From Bradyrhizobium sp. CCBAU 51765 (GTDB lineage: Bacteria > Pseudomonadota > Alphaproteobacteria > Rhizobiales > Xanthobacteraceae): 64,000 nucleotides of DNA. The notes beneath the pieces are model-generated. The model did no database searches. It saw only the letters and a list, made by a program, of their open reading frames with translations, and was not told the DNA's origin. The position numbers and the translations under genes were made by a program. The stretch is from NCBI RefSeq assembly GCF_015291725.1, contig NZ_CP030038.1, positions 6,623,001 through 6,687,000 of the forward strand, given 5' to 3'. This document shows positions 52,770 to 61,914 of this stretch, in pieces; position 1 is the stretch's first letter, and every line of letters starts with the position of its first letter.

Positions 52770-52985
52770 AAGTTAAAGCTGGAACTAATGTCTTTGTGCG
52801 CTACCTACCGCACCATCACCGGCCAAGGCTCTGCCCGTAGGCGTCAGTGGCTGGATTCGGACAACATCGGCGCAGATTCGCAAGGCGCTTGATAGTTCAA
52901 AGGTCTAAGTCCGAAATAACTTATGTTCCTGCGATGATCTGCACGCGGACGTACAATCAATACCCATCAGCAGAAGGAACATGCG

Positions 52986-53174
52986 ATGGGATTGAAGCGA
53001 CGGCGATTCAAGCAGACGGATTCTCTGGAAATGCGACTCGAGCAATTTGCACAGGATATGCGTGAGCGGGCAGATGGAAAGCCTCCCGGCAACGAGCGCA
53101 ATGCCTTGCTCAAGCGAGCACGCAATGCAGATCAAGCAATCGACATTGAGCGGCAACTTCGTCAGGACCACTAG
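52986..53174 (+). CDS. Small basic hypothetical protein
   Basis: 62 residues. MGLKRRRFKQTDSLEMRLEQ then FAQDMRERADGKPPGNERNA and LLKRARNADQAIDIERQLR match a recurrent small rhizobial protein (KRRRFKQ-x-x-SLE-x-RL start, P-G-x-E-R-x-x-LL-x-KAR middle). Strongly charged and helical; function unknown. Frame and length are intact. Confidence 0.7.
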   Translation: MGLKRRRFKQTDSLEMRLEQFAQDMRERADGKPPGNERNALLKRARNADQAIDIERQLRQDH

Positions 53175-53896
53175 GAACGCCCAAGAGAGAAGCGGTTTAG
53201 CCTGGCTCCTCCTTCGGAAAACTCTTGCCCTCCCTGCTCCCTGGCAAATCGCCGCTTGATTGCCGATCCGGCCATGTTGAGAATCCAGCCCTCCAAGCGC
53301 GCCGATGGCCGCACATCGTCACTGGTGGCCGGAAGCCGCGTTGTTTTTGCTAAGCTCAAAAAACGGGAAGTAGGCGACGATCAGGAAGAAAGCGAACGTT
53401 CGAAGCTCCTTAGCGCGCAGCTCGGGGTGCCTACAACTGCCTTTCGTCGACGCTTAACTGAGATGCTGCGCAACGCGCGTAGGCCACCGCTTATATCCAT
53501 TGCCTTTATGCACCATCGCGCTCGCGGGTGAGTCCTTCCAGGCGAGTCGGCATTGGTAACCAGAGACCTGGCGCCCATCTCGAGCGTCGCAAATGATCGA
53601 TCTCAGGGCCATGACGATGTGGCAAAGCACGATGACCGCGCGCGGATGGGCCTGCAATGACTTCCTCCTTTCAGAAGCAAGCGTCGGAAAGCGCACCGCT
53701 TCGGCAACCGGCGCCGCAACAGACCATGTCATTCGGAGTCGCCCAACCCCAGGCCGTCAATCAGCGCTGACGAAGGGCGCGCGCAGATTCTTCTTTAGCT
53801 AGAAATTGTGTCCCGAAGTCTGTTCAAGCTGGACGCCTGCTGAGCCCTTTTCTCACTTGCAGCGGCTGATTCGCCTACGCTCATGGAGCCTGGGGG
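53175..53896. other. Gene-free 720-bp interval
   Basis: Short frames on both strands, none convincing. One minus frame around 53171-53359 (TTRLPATSDDVRPSARLEGW) could be a remnant but lacks a recognisable family. No terminator seen. Confidence 0.45.
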
Positions 53897-55370
53897 ATGC
53901 TGCGAGCCGCCCAATACTTGCGCATGTCCTCCGATAACCAGCGCTACTCAACTGCAAATCAGCGGAATGCAATTGCCGAGTACGCGAGCCAGCACGGACA
54001 CAAAATTGTGGCGTCATACATCGACGCCGGAAAAAGTGGACTGTCGCTAAGAGGCCGCGACGCACTCAAGAATCTGGTTAGCGATGCACTGGCGGTTCAG
54101 CGCAAATTCGAAGCGATCCTGGTTGTTGACGTCAAAGATGGGCCCGCTTTCAGAATCCCGACCAGGCCGCCCACTATGAGTTCCTTTGCAGGCAAGCTGG
54201 GGTACGCGTGATGCTACTGCGGCGAACCGTTCGGTGACGATGTGACTTCCATCACCACCATCATCAAACATCTGAAACGGGTGATGGCTGGAGAATATAG
54301 CCGCGAACTTTCCGAGAAAATGCCCCGTAAGCGCCAGCAGGCCCAATTAGATATCGACAGGGCGGCACGTTGATCTACGGCTTCCGTCGTCTGTTGGTCG
54401 ATGCTGAGCAGAGTGCTCGGCAGGTCCTGCAACGTGGAGAAAGGAAGGCGCTCACCACCGACAAGGTCATGGTCATCCCAGGACCACCGGAATAACTTGA
54501 GGTGATTAGGCGACTTTTTTTCGGATGTACGTGCGCCAGAAGCTCTCGATTGCCGTCCCGGCGCCGGAAACCATCCTCAGCTACTTCGGTTCGCTCCGAA
54601 GGGCGTATGAGGCCATTGGATAGACTCCGCCGCCGATACCTCCGTTCGGTATGAATGCGCTGCATTGGAGCAAGAAGGAGATATTGGCCGGCTTGCGGAA
54701 GCTCTATGCTGAGCACGCGCAGATCACCACCGGTCTCATTGATGGCGCGCCCGACCTGCCGTCCAATAATCTCATTCGCCGTTACTTCGGCTCAAGGACA
54801 GCAGCAATGAAACAGGCCGGCTTTCCTGTTTTATCCCGCAGCAAAATTCAGCAGCGTCTGTGGAAGGGCAGGAAAAGACGCCAAGTGCGATGAATTCCAT
54901 CATGGCGTTCGTTGGACGGAGGTGAGTCTACTACAGGCCTTGCGCCAGCTTGAGGAGCAGAACGGCTACATATCGGCGACGCTGCTCGACCAGAACGGTG
55001 TTACTCCGAGCGCCTACCATTTTACGAAGCGCTTCGGTACGAATGCAAGGACCTTGGCGGACTTGCCACCCCGGACGGCCTCCGACGTCATGAAGGCCGC
55101 CTTGAAGCGGAAGGAGGAAGGCAGGGCGATCATTGGACGTTAGCCCCGACTTCAAGGGCAGCGCGCCCGTCTATGGTATCGCTCAGAAGACATCCTGGTT
55201 GGACTGAAGCGGCTAGCGGAACAAAAGGGCCGGGTTTCAGCCCGACTTATCGATGAGGACTCTGACCTGCCTTCGTGTGGCACAGTGGTTCGTCACTCCG
55301 GCTCACTCACGGCCGCCTACGAATTGATCAGCCTGGTGCGTCTTGCGGGAAAGCCAGTGCGGTTTGGCTT
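53897..55370 (+). pseudogene. Large serine recombinase, multiply broken
   Basis: The start is intact: AAQYLRMSSDNQRYSTANQR carries the catalytic Ser (YLRMSS), then IAEYASQHGHKIVASYIDAG, KSGLSLRGRDALKNLVSDAL and ILVVDV. Frameshifts follow; other frames continue with YEFLCRQAGV, CGEPFGDDVTSITTIIKHLK and RVMAGEYSRELSEKM, all typical of resolvase-type recombinases. After 54500 come repeated units of about 55 residues ending F-G-S-x-x-x-A-Y (SYFGSLRRAYEAIG, YFGSRTAAMKQAGF, GSLTAAYELI) which I recall at the C-termini of rhizobial recombinases. At least four frames are needed, so it is inactive. Confidence 0.75.
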
Positions 55371-55566
55371 GCCGCCGAAGGCGAAGCAGTCGTGGCTGTG
55401 CCCTAGGCTTACACGACGAGCTGCGAAGCAGCCCTTTGCTGCGGTTAACCCAGACCTGTGGCTCAAAAAGTTGGTAACAGTGTCGCTAAAACCCCTGAAC
55501 TCGCTTGAAGCGCGCAAGTTGCCCACTTCGTCGCACACCAATGATAAATTGAGAGTCTGAGGGCCC

Positions 55567-55579
55567 CCGGGCTCACCAA
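55567..55579. other. Second copy of the tRNA 3'-end sequence (putative att)
   Basis: CCGGGCTCACCAA, one mismatch to the tRNA end at 46351-46363. The adjacent CGGAATCACCGCACC (55618 on) matches CGGAAGCACCGCACC beside the tRNA, at nearly the same distance (51 versus 50 bp). Marks the junction of two tandem elements. Confidence 0.6.
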
Positions 55580-55596
55580 AAAAGTCCGTAACTCAT

Positions 55597-56835
55597 TCAG
55601 GCGCCATTTCGCCGGATCGGAATCACCGCACCAGATACGTGGGCTTTTCGTTCCCCAGCCGGATTTCGACTGGTGATTTTTTCCACGGCATCGGACAAAA
55701 AATCGGGGTGGTGATGACCATAGGTGTTGAGCAACACCTCTAGCGACATTCCAAGATAGCCAGCTGCCTGCCAAGGGTCCGTACCTCTCTGCATGAGCCA
55801 AGTCGCAGCTGTGTGCCGCAAAGTGTGAGGGGAGATTCGCGGGCCGAGGCCTGCGAGCCTGACTGCACTCTTGAATGCAGTCTTGACTGACGTCACAGCC
55901 TTCCCATTGTACTCCACGAAATGCTTCGCCTCTGGACTAGCTCGGTGCCAGCGCCGCAGGTGCGCGAGCAAGCGCAAGGGGACCGGCACGGTGGGTTGCC
56001 GTTTGTTGGTTTTCGCGCTGCCCTGCTTCAGGCGGTAGTAGCGGCCGCGCTCTAAGTCGACGTAAGAGCGACCAATCGCGGGAATGGGAGATGCAGCTGC
56101 GATAGCTCCAGCACGAGTTCCGCTGTAGATCCCCAACAAAATGAACCGTGCAAGATGGCGTAGCGGACGCTTGCTTGTCGGGACCTTCAGGTCGTCGGTC
56201 GGCCGACGCGAGCCCTTCTGCATTTCACGATAGCGCCAGCACGTCCAAATCAGTTTGGCCGCATCGCTGCGCGTCAGCCACTGGTCTCGAGGCTGGCCTC
56301 TCTCTGGTAGTGAGATCTTCACGATTTCCCGGTGAAATCCTTCGGCTGCATGGTGGCCAATCGCAGCTCGTAGGTCTTCAAGGTCTCGCCGAGCGCCTCC
56401 CTTTTTGCCGCGCCACTTGGTGTAGGAGCGACATGCCTCCCCATTGACCTCGCCAAGCATTTTTGCTCCCCACCATTCGTTTAATCGTTCTATTCGTTTC
56501 TTGAACTTGCGGATATCGGGGATGGTGTCCTCATTTTCGCAATCAGCGTTGAAACGACAGCGAAGCTTGTCCAGTTGTGCATCCAAATAAATCGAGAGGA
56601 CATCCGCGATTGCGATATCGTCTATGTGGCGGACACGTCGCTTGGGGGTATGTTTGGAGCTTATGTAGTCCCTTAGTTTTTCCTCCGCGGCCGCAATCTC
56701 ATCTGCAGCGCAGCTTGTGCCGACATCCCGGCCGTTGTCTCTGATGATCCAGGTTGCTTGGTGGGTAATCTTTCCGCTCTTGTTTCGGCGGGCGGCCTTA
56801 ATCTGAAGTCTGGCGCCCTTGCTTCTTCGCGGCAT
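55597..56835 (-). CDS. Tyrosine-type site-specific integrase
   Basis: 412 residues. N-terminal basic arm (MPRRSKGARLQIKAARRNKS), SAM-like core-binding domain (VLSIYLDAQLDKLRCRF), and catalytic domain with Arg I in ILLGIYSGTRAGAIAAASPI near 245, HxxR box in ISPHTLRHTAATWLMQRG near 340 and the nucleophile Tyr in LNTYGHHHPDF near 378. All catalytic residues are present, so it may be active. It lies beside a copy of the tRNA end, transcribed away from it, as expected for an integrative element. Its start overlaps the Xis-like gene by 163 bp. Confidence 0.92.
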   Translation of the reverse strand: MPRRSKGARLQIKAARRNKSGKITHQATWIIRDNGRDVGTSCAADEIAAAEEKLRDYISSKHTPKRRVRHIDDIAIADVLSIYLDAQLDKLRCRFNADCENEDTIPDIRKFKKRIERLNEWWGAKMLGEVNGEACRSYTKWRGKKGGARRDLEDLRAAIGHHAAEGFHREIVKISLPERGQPRDQWLTRSDAAKLIWTCWRYREMQKGSRRPTDDLKVPTSKRPLRHLARFILLGIYSGTRAGAIAAASPIPAIGRSYVDLERGRYYRLKQGSAKTNKRQPTVPVPLRLLAHLRRWHRASPEAKHFVEYNGKAVTSVKTAFKSAVRLAGLGPRISPHTLRHTAATWLMQRGTDPWQAAGYLGMSLEVLLNTYGHHHPDFLSDAVEKITSRNPAGERKAHVSGAVIPIRRNGA

Positions 56836-57032
56836 AGCTCTCGCATCCGTCCGATATGAGCCAGCGTTGTAAATTCCTTGCCGGCAATCTTCTCAATAAC
56901 CAATCGGTTACGATCGCGCTCGCGACGTAAGCCCGCGACCGTCATTCCTCCCAAAGGAAACGCGATCTTCACGGCATCAGCAAGGCGAAGAGGGGTATCG
57001 GGTGTAATTTCAGGTTGCGTTCGATTTGTCAT
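56673..57032 (-). CDS. Xis-like DNA-binding protein overlapping the integrase
   Basis: 119 residues. LRLADAVKIAFPLGGMTVAG, LRRERDRNRLVIEKIAGKEF, TTLAHIGRMRELC is an excisionase-like winged HTH of the kind encoded just before rhizobial integrases (PLGGM-T-x-x-GLRRE ... LVIE-x-IAGK-x-(F/Y)TTL). The C-terminal third (PPAETRAERLPTKQPGSSET, SAQAALQMRLRPRRKN) lies in the overlap with the integrase start, in another frame, and also fits the family ending. Likely the directionality factor of the element. Confidence 0.75.
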   Translation of the reverse strand: MTNRTQPEITPDTPLRLADAVKIAFPLGGMTVAGLRRERDRNRLVIEKIAGKEFTTLAHIGRMRELCREEARAPDFRLRPPAETRAERLPTKQPGSSETTAGMSAQAALQMRLRPRRKN

Positions 57033-57354
57033 CGACGCCTTATCGAATATTGTAGAGCGGAAGCTTACTCGTGCTGCAACATTCGTCGCGGAGACCTACT
57101 CCGTGGGCAAGCTCAGCCCCACCTCTATCGCGCACTCGAGCGTAAAATCGTACAAATAAGTAAAGACGACAACAGCGGTAGGGAATCAGTAAAGCTCACA
57201 CTCGGATCTCGGCATGATTCAAGAACGGGCCGTTCCGGATGAAGCGTAGGGTGCTATGGTCGAGGCAATTAGTTATAGATCCAAAGTTACTATCGAGCCG
57301 ATTCCCACGCAGACCTACGTCGCAGTTTAGTGACGTTTGGACCAAGGAACTCGT
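57033..57354. other. Interval upstream of the xis-int unit
   Basis: About 320 bp with no supported gene. Presumably carries the promoter of the Xis-like gene on the minus strand. Confidence 0.4.
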
Positions 57355-57653
57355 TGACGATATGGACGATCAAATGATCCCGCCTCGCGGGATGTCAAAA
57401 GAGCAGCCGCGGCCTACGCCGGTTATGAAACGCTATCAGCTTTCAACGACTGGATTGGGCGGGGATCATGCCGGGACCCATTCCCGGAACACATCGGTGG
57501 GACAGGAAAGCTATAGATGCAGCATTTGACCGGCTCTCCGGGCTCAAGCCCACGGTTGAATCGCAGCGGTCGCCTTATGACGAATGGAAGGCCTTGCAAA
57601 ATACGGATGCGCCTCGAGCGCATCAACACGTTAAACGAAAAGCTCGCCGATGA
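57355..57653 (+). pseudogene. Frameshifted small DNA-binding protein gene
   Basis: One frame reads RDVKRAAAAYAGYETLSAFN and DWIGRG, then a lost base shifts to MPGPIPGTHRWDRKAIDAAF, DRLSGLKPTVESQRSPYDEW. Put together (AAYAGYETLSAFNDWI-RG-IMPGPIPGTHRWDRKAIDAA) it matches a small rhizobial AlpA/excisionase-like protein usually encoded beside integrases. The break is inside GGGGATCATG. Start codon not identified. Confidence 0.6.
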
Positions 57654-57789
57654 AACGGAAAGACGCACTGCTTCGCGCGGTTGGGAGGTCCATGGATCGG
57701 ATGGCGCAGCACCCGTCCAACTGAAAGTTCTCTTCCAAGGAGCAGGTCGTAAGTGGTTGATTTGTAGGCTTGGCACATGGCGCCTCGAA

Positions 57790-58061
57790 CCTGGGACCCG
57801 CTGATGCAGCTCCAGAAGATCGAGCGGCTTGCGCCATCGCTTAAAAATTCTCTTCTCGAAACCTGCGTCCGATTTTCTGGCGCGCGCAAGAAGCTGAGGC
57901 ATCCTTCGCTTCAGATCCTTGCACATATCGCGCGCGACAGCTGGAATAAACTGCGACAGCAAGTTGGCCGAAGCCCCGGCGATATCCTGCTCAGTTAGAT
58001 CAGGATGCGCTTCCAAGGCCCTGTCGATCAATTCTTCAAATATCTGTTCAAAAGTCTTCAT
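57790..58061 (-). pseudogene. N-terminal fragment, possibly DUF5677 family
   Basis: MKTFEQIFEELIDRALEAHP, DLTEQDIAGASANLLSQFIP, AVARDMCKDLKRRMPQLLAR, FEKRIFKRWRKPLDLLELH resembles the beginning of DUF5677-type proteins (F-x-x-R-x-x-x-RW-x-KPLDLLEL). The next residues diverge and are Arg/Pro-rich shadow-like sequence, so only about 90 residues of the original gene remain. Function unknown. Confidence 0.4.
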
Positions 58062-58236
58062 GATTCAGGCCCCCACAGGCCGGCATCCTAACCGATTTGC
58101 AGCTGATAGTGGGATTATCGGGACCGACGACAACGGTCCTCAATTTCGGCAATTCCCCGAACAGCCGACGACAGGATCATAGAACGACTCGGCTATAAGA
58201 CGTGTCGCTGATGGCGCTCAAGAGAGTGATATTGTC

Positions 58237-58517
58237 ATGTCCGAAATCCCGTCTCTGCCCCTGCCGACCTCCCTTCCGCGGGACGAGGCTATGCGATCGT
58301 GGGGACAAGCAGCCTCATCCTATGAGCCGGATGTTTGGGAGTTCGAATACCGCGTCCATCCTATCTCGGTCGCATGCCGGAAGCCGAATTGCGAGCCCGT
58401 TACGACGGGATTGCCCGGAATCTCCAAACCATTGTCAGTGATGATCGCAACCTCATCCCAATCAATTCATTCCTGAGTTCTTGGTATTGGTATCGCAAGG
58501 AACATCAGACTCGCTAA
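58237..58517 (+). pseudogene. Frameshifted small hypothetical gene
   Basis: From ATG 58237 the frame gives LPLPTSLPRDEAMRSWGQAA, SSYEPDVWEFEYRVHP, then the sense continues in another frame as SYLGRMPEAELRARYDGIAR, NLQTIVSDDRNLIPINSFLS, SWYWYRKEHQTR. Reading VHP-SYLGRMPEAEL across the break near 58365 gives a coherent helical protein. Family function unknown. One indel explains the damage. Confidence 0.5.
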
Positions 58518-58580
58518 TGCAGGTGCCGAGGCACAGCACCGCCGGGCCCCGCGTCACGATGTCGGAGACTGGAAAAGGCA

Positions 58581-59242
58581 TCACGCGCGCTGGGAATCAT
58601 AGGCATTCAGCAAATCGAGCTCGAACTCATATTCAATGACGAGCTTCAAGGCATGGTCCTCGTCCCCCCTCGACCTCCATTAACCAGCGGCGTAACCGTT
58701 CGCCGTCCGGTTTTTGCGCGCTGCAATGCGCCAGGATCAAAAAGCGGAGCCAGCGCTGTTGGTCGAGCGGATGCGATGAGCCGGTGGATTTGTTCGCCAA
58801 ATCCGAGAAAGCTTCGAGCGCCTTAGCCGCCTCAGGCGAGACCCACTCTTCAAGGGACTGCCGGGGAGAAGAGAGTTCTACGACGAAGCCGGTCGAAGGC
58901 TGCTGGTTTGGCGATCAGGCGTTCGAATTCTTGCAACAGGCCATTGTATTGCGCGTAAGTAAGCCGGTCGAACTCTCTTGGAACGATATTTGTAATCGTA
59001 TACCCGCCTTCGCGGGACCAGAGCGTGAGCCTGGCCGCAGGCAGGCTCTTGTCGCTCTGCCGTTGAAAGACGAGGACATCGTCGCCGCGTGCCATGCGAC
59101 TAAGGTCCTTCTCGGCGTCTATCCCACGCTCCCATGGCGTTGCTGCAGCGGCAATAAGCGCCTCCCGCAGCTCTGCACGCCTGGTTTCGGGACCAAGGAT
59201 CGAGAGATCCTGGAAGACTTCGATCGCGTGTTTGTCGCTCAT
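58581..59242 (-). pseudogene. Third gene of the hipBA operon, two frameshifts
   Basis: From ATG 59242: MSDKHAIEVFQDLSILGPET, ALIAAAATPWERGIDAEKDL, DDVLVFQRQSDKSLPAARLT, LWSREGGYTITNIVPREFDR, LTYAQYNGLLQEFERLIAKP, RRRTLFSP. A shift in the GGGG run near 58861 joins QSLEEWVSPEAAKALEAFSD, LANKSTGSSHPLDQQRWLRF, LILAHCSAQKPDGERLRRWL; a second shift in the CCCCCC run near 58664 joins DEDHALKLVIEYEFELDLLN and AYDSQRA before TGA at 58583. About 220 residues in all. No family recognised. It starts 20 bp after the hipA stop, so it belongs to the operon. Confidence 0.65.
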
Positions 59243-59262
59243 GTGTTTGGTCTCCGATCGAA

Positions 59263-60543
59263 CTAGCTGATCAGGCTCGTTATGGCCTGCGGCGCGCCAA
59301 TGAAGGCGTAAGGATTCAGGAACTGGCGGCGCCAAAACAAGTTTCGATCCACTTGTCCAAGCGCGGCTTCGTCACAAACAGCCGACCAGCGATCCTTGAT
59401 GGTCTTGATTTGATGCACGACAATCGCGACGGCATCCGCCTCGTTGAGAAGAAACGATGGCGCGCCTTTCAGGCAGAGCGCAATCTGACTGTGTCGATCC
59501 TGGCCCAATATAAGCATCGCTTGCGTCGCCTCGCCGCCCGTGCGGCTTTGCGGGCAAATATCATAGGCAGGTGTGAGCGTCAGATTCGTGCCGTCCCAGA
59601 AGGCTGCGTGATTTCGGGCATGGTCATCCGTGTTGCCGCAGAGCACGTTGAAGACAATGCGCGAAAACAACTCCCGTAGCGTCTCCTTGGGTTCCGTAAA
59701 ACGGTGGCGGATGGTCGTGGCCAGCTGTTCGTAGCTGGCGTAACGGGCCATCATTTCGTCCAGTTCAAGCAATGTTAGGGCGGATACCATGGCCTTGCGG
59801 TACCATCCGTCGGTAGCCTTCGCACGATCGAAGCGCTCGATGAGGAGGATGTCCTTGCCCGCCACGCGTTGAAGGTTCACAGGCGCGACGCGAAGCCCGG
59901 CCGCCGCGGCCAAGCGCATTGCGATGAATTCCGCCTTCACCACGCTATAGAGGTCGGTTTGCGAAGAAAACTTCGCGATGAATTTCTTATCGTTGGAGGT
60001 AATCGTCGCTTTCGGGCGCGCCCCGCCAATGGAGCTACCGTGGAAGAGAGCCCGGTTGAGCTCGGGCGTCAGCGGCGTTCCTTGTTCGACGAGCGCCGCC
60101 GCATTCAAGAGCTCATCGAGAGAGGCGCCCTCGCCTTCACGCGCGACATAGGCGGAGGGCGAGGCTTGAAAATCGAGCGCGCCGATGCGATCCGACCCTG
60201 ACTCGAGGAGAAAGGTCAGCTCGGCAAGACTGCCCGCGTCAATCTCCTTCTCACGGGCACCGAACTTGCGATTGAGGATCACGCGCCGGCCCCAGGCGTC
60301 GGGAGCGGCGTCGCGAATACAATTCGGCATGTTCAGACCCGCAAGAAGCGGAAGGATTCCGCTCCGCAGCGGCAATTCGGGCTGGTAAAGCGCAATGGCG
60401 TCCTTGCGCTCGATATAGCTCCGTCCATAGTTGAACAGGAGCTGTTCGCCACGCGCCGACAGAAGTCCTGCAACAACCGGTTTCGTCTGGCCCGGTAGCC
60501 AAGTCCAGACATAGGCCTCAGTGAATTTGGGATCAGAAGTCAT
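59263..60543 (-). CDS. hipA: HipA-type serine/threonine kinase toxin
   Basis: 426 residues from ATG 60543. HipA kinases phosphorylate aminoacyl-tRNA synthetases such as GltX and slow growth. Seen: N-terminal couple_hipA domain (AYVWTWLPGQTKPVVAGLLS), glycine-rich loop HGSSIGGARPKATITSND near residue 170, ATP-site stretch KFIAKFSSQTDLYSVVKAEF, LLIERFDRAK, the catalytic motif NVLCGNTDDHARNHAAFW near 306 with Asp, and the metal-binding LTPAYDICPQSR. All key residues appear intact. Overlaps hipB by 11 bp. A third gene follows at 20 bp. Confidence 0.93.
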   Translation of the reverse strand: MTSDPKFTEAYVWTWLPGQTKPVVAGLLSARGEQLLFNYGRSYIERKDAIALYQPELPLRSGILPLLAGLNMPNCIRDAAPDAWGRRVILNRKFGAREKEIDAGSLAELTFLLESGSDRIGALDFQASPSAYVAREGEGASLDELLNAAALVEQGTPLTPELNRALFHGSSIGGARPKATITSNDKKFIAKFSSQTDLYSVVKAEFIAMRLAAAAGLRVAPVNLQRVAGKDILLIERFDRAKATDGWYRKAMVSALTLLELDEMMARYASYEQLATTIRHRFTEPKETLRELFSRIVFNVLCGNTDDHARNHAAFWDGTNLTLTPAYDICPQSRTGGEATQAMLILGQDRHSQIALCLKGAPSFLLNEADAVAIVVHQIKTIKDRWSAVCDEAALGQVDRNLFWRRQFLNPYAFIGAPQAITSLIS

Positions 60544-60871
60544 CCTTGACCTCTTCACCCCGCCGGGCACGAATGGATTTAGGCAAAAGCGTCATGACTT
60601 CGCGATTGCTTTCGATCGCCTGAGACATTGTCGCCTGCTCGACGTCGAACAGCCTGACGCCGACAATCGCGGCGACCTCAAAGACAGCGCCAATTGTGGA
60701 TCGCGGGTCGCCTGCCTCTATGCGCCGCAGCAGCCCGCGCGAGATCCCTGCCCGCTCCGCGACATTGAGCGTGCTCATCTTCCGTTCGATGCGGGCCTTG
60801 CGCAGGAGCTGCCCAAGCAGCACCGCAGCATCGGCGGCATAGGCAGAAATGGGATGATGGATCTTAGCCAT
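60533..60871 (-). CDS. hipB: HipB-type Xre antitoxin
   Basis: 112 residues. HTH_3/Xre domain: LGQLLRKARIERKMSTLNVA, ERAGISRGLLRRIEAGDPRS, TIGAVFEVAAIVGVRLFDVE (residues about 18-78). The Lys/Arg-rich C-terminal tail (LPKSIRARRGEEVKDDF) may contact HipA. It binds and silences the kinase and represses the operon through repeated operators. The ATG at 60871 lies inside the first of four 17-bp operator copies, so HipB should also block its own translation start region. Confidence 0.9.
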   Translation of the reverse strand: MAKIHHPISAYAADAAVLLGQLLRKARIERKMSTLNVAERAGISRGLLRRIEAGDPRSTIGAVFEVAAIVGVRLFDVEQATMSQAIESNREVMTLLPKSIRARRGEEVKDDF

Positions 60872-60987
60872 GGTTCATAAATAGATCGTCTCGCCGCTCG
60901 TGGATCATATATAGACCAAAACTGCAAAAGCCAATTGGGTGGTTCATAAAAAGCCCAAATGAGCCCCTTATGGTCCATTAATGGATC
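60871..60987. promoter_or_regulatory. Four 17-bp HipB operator copies
   Basis: TGGTTCATAAATAGATC (60871-60887), TGGATCATATATAGACC (60901-60917), TGGTTCATAAAAAGCCC (60940-60956), TGGTCCATTAATGGATC (60971-60987). Consensus TGGWTCATAWATAGAYC, partly palindromic, starts 30, 39 and 31 bp apart. E. coli hipBA also has four HipB operators. Confidence 0.8.
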
Positions 60988-61270
60988 ATCTAGGTTCCAC
61001 AGAAAACGGGAAATTATCAAGGAGCTGCCGAGGACCGCCATTCAAGCACAGAGCTCGCCTCGTCCAAGCTTCCCACAGGAGATTTTTCGCATCTAAAGGC
61101 GCGACAGATTGCGGCATCGACCTCGCGAACATAGCATGAACGCAAACGATTGAAAAACGGCAGACAAATCCGGCGACTTTGAAATTGAGCCTGAGTTCGA
61201 ATGGGGACCGAGCCGCATGTAGCTTGTCGAACTCGCCTTCTGGCGCCCTTCAACACTGCCCGACGATGAA

Positions 61271-61914
61271 ATGGAATCCTGCTTTCCAGACCGAAATGGA
61301 AGATGGAGCAGCAGCCAAACCAAGGCTGCCGTTCTCAGACTCGGTGCGAAGGGTCTCGACCTCAATCAGAATTGGGCTCTTGTCGAACAGAATTGGTTCT
61401 GTCCCGTTTGCCGGCGCAGCAAAGTCGATACTCTTCCGCCTTTCCGGTCGCGGTATTCTGCTCGCCAATTTGGAAGAGCATCACGATCACCTGCGGGACT
61501 ATTATGGGGCGTCGAGGTCGCACGTTGTTCGGGGACCGCTGGACCGTGGATCTTCCGTCAGGATGTGGAGAAATAGCCGACACCGTCGAACACTTGGTAT
61601 CCAGCTTCCCTCGCGAGCTCGTCTGTTCGGAATGTAATGCCGCGGACGGCAAGGCAAAGCTCATGATGAAAGGCGCCATTCCGGCGTATTTCAGCTTTTC
61701 GCCGGCTGAAATTCGCACGTTTATCGAGCCGGTTGCAAACGCGGACCACCGGATCCTCGAGGGCCGCGTTGAGAAGGCCTGGCACGCCTGCGCGCCCTCG
61801 CTAAATGCTCGTATCGCTTTGATCGATCAAACGTTGAACATGATTCATTCTGGCGCGCTCTACGGGGAAAGAGGCACATCGTCCTTTCAAGCTCGCCATC
61901 AACGGTCACGATGA
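61271..61914 (+). pseudogene. HNH-endonuclease-like gene, three frames
   Basis: Pieces in three successive frames join into one HNH-like protein: VEQNWFCPVCRRSK (first zinc Cys pair, near 61390), LSGRGILLANLEEHHDHLRD and YYGA (His-rich core, near 61435-61510), then TLFGDRWTVDLPSGCGEIAD, TVEHLVSSFPRELVCSECNA, ADGKAKLMMKG (second Cys pair), and a helical tail to NMIHSGALYGERG. At least two frameshifts. The CxxC...HHDH...CxxC order fits an HNH nuclease with zinc. Confidence 0.6.
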
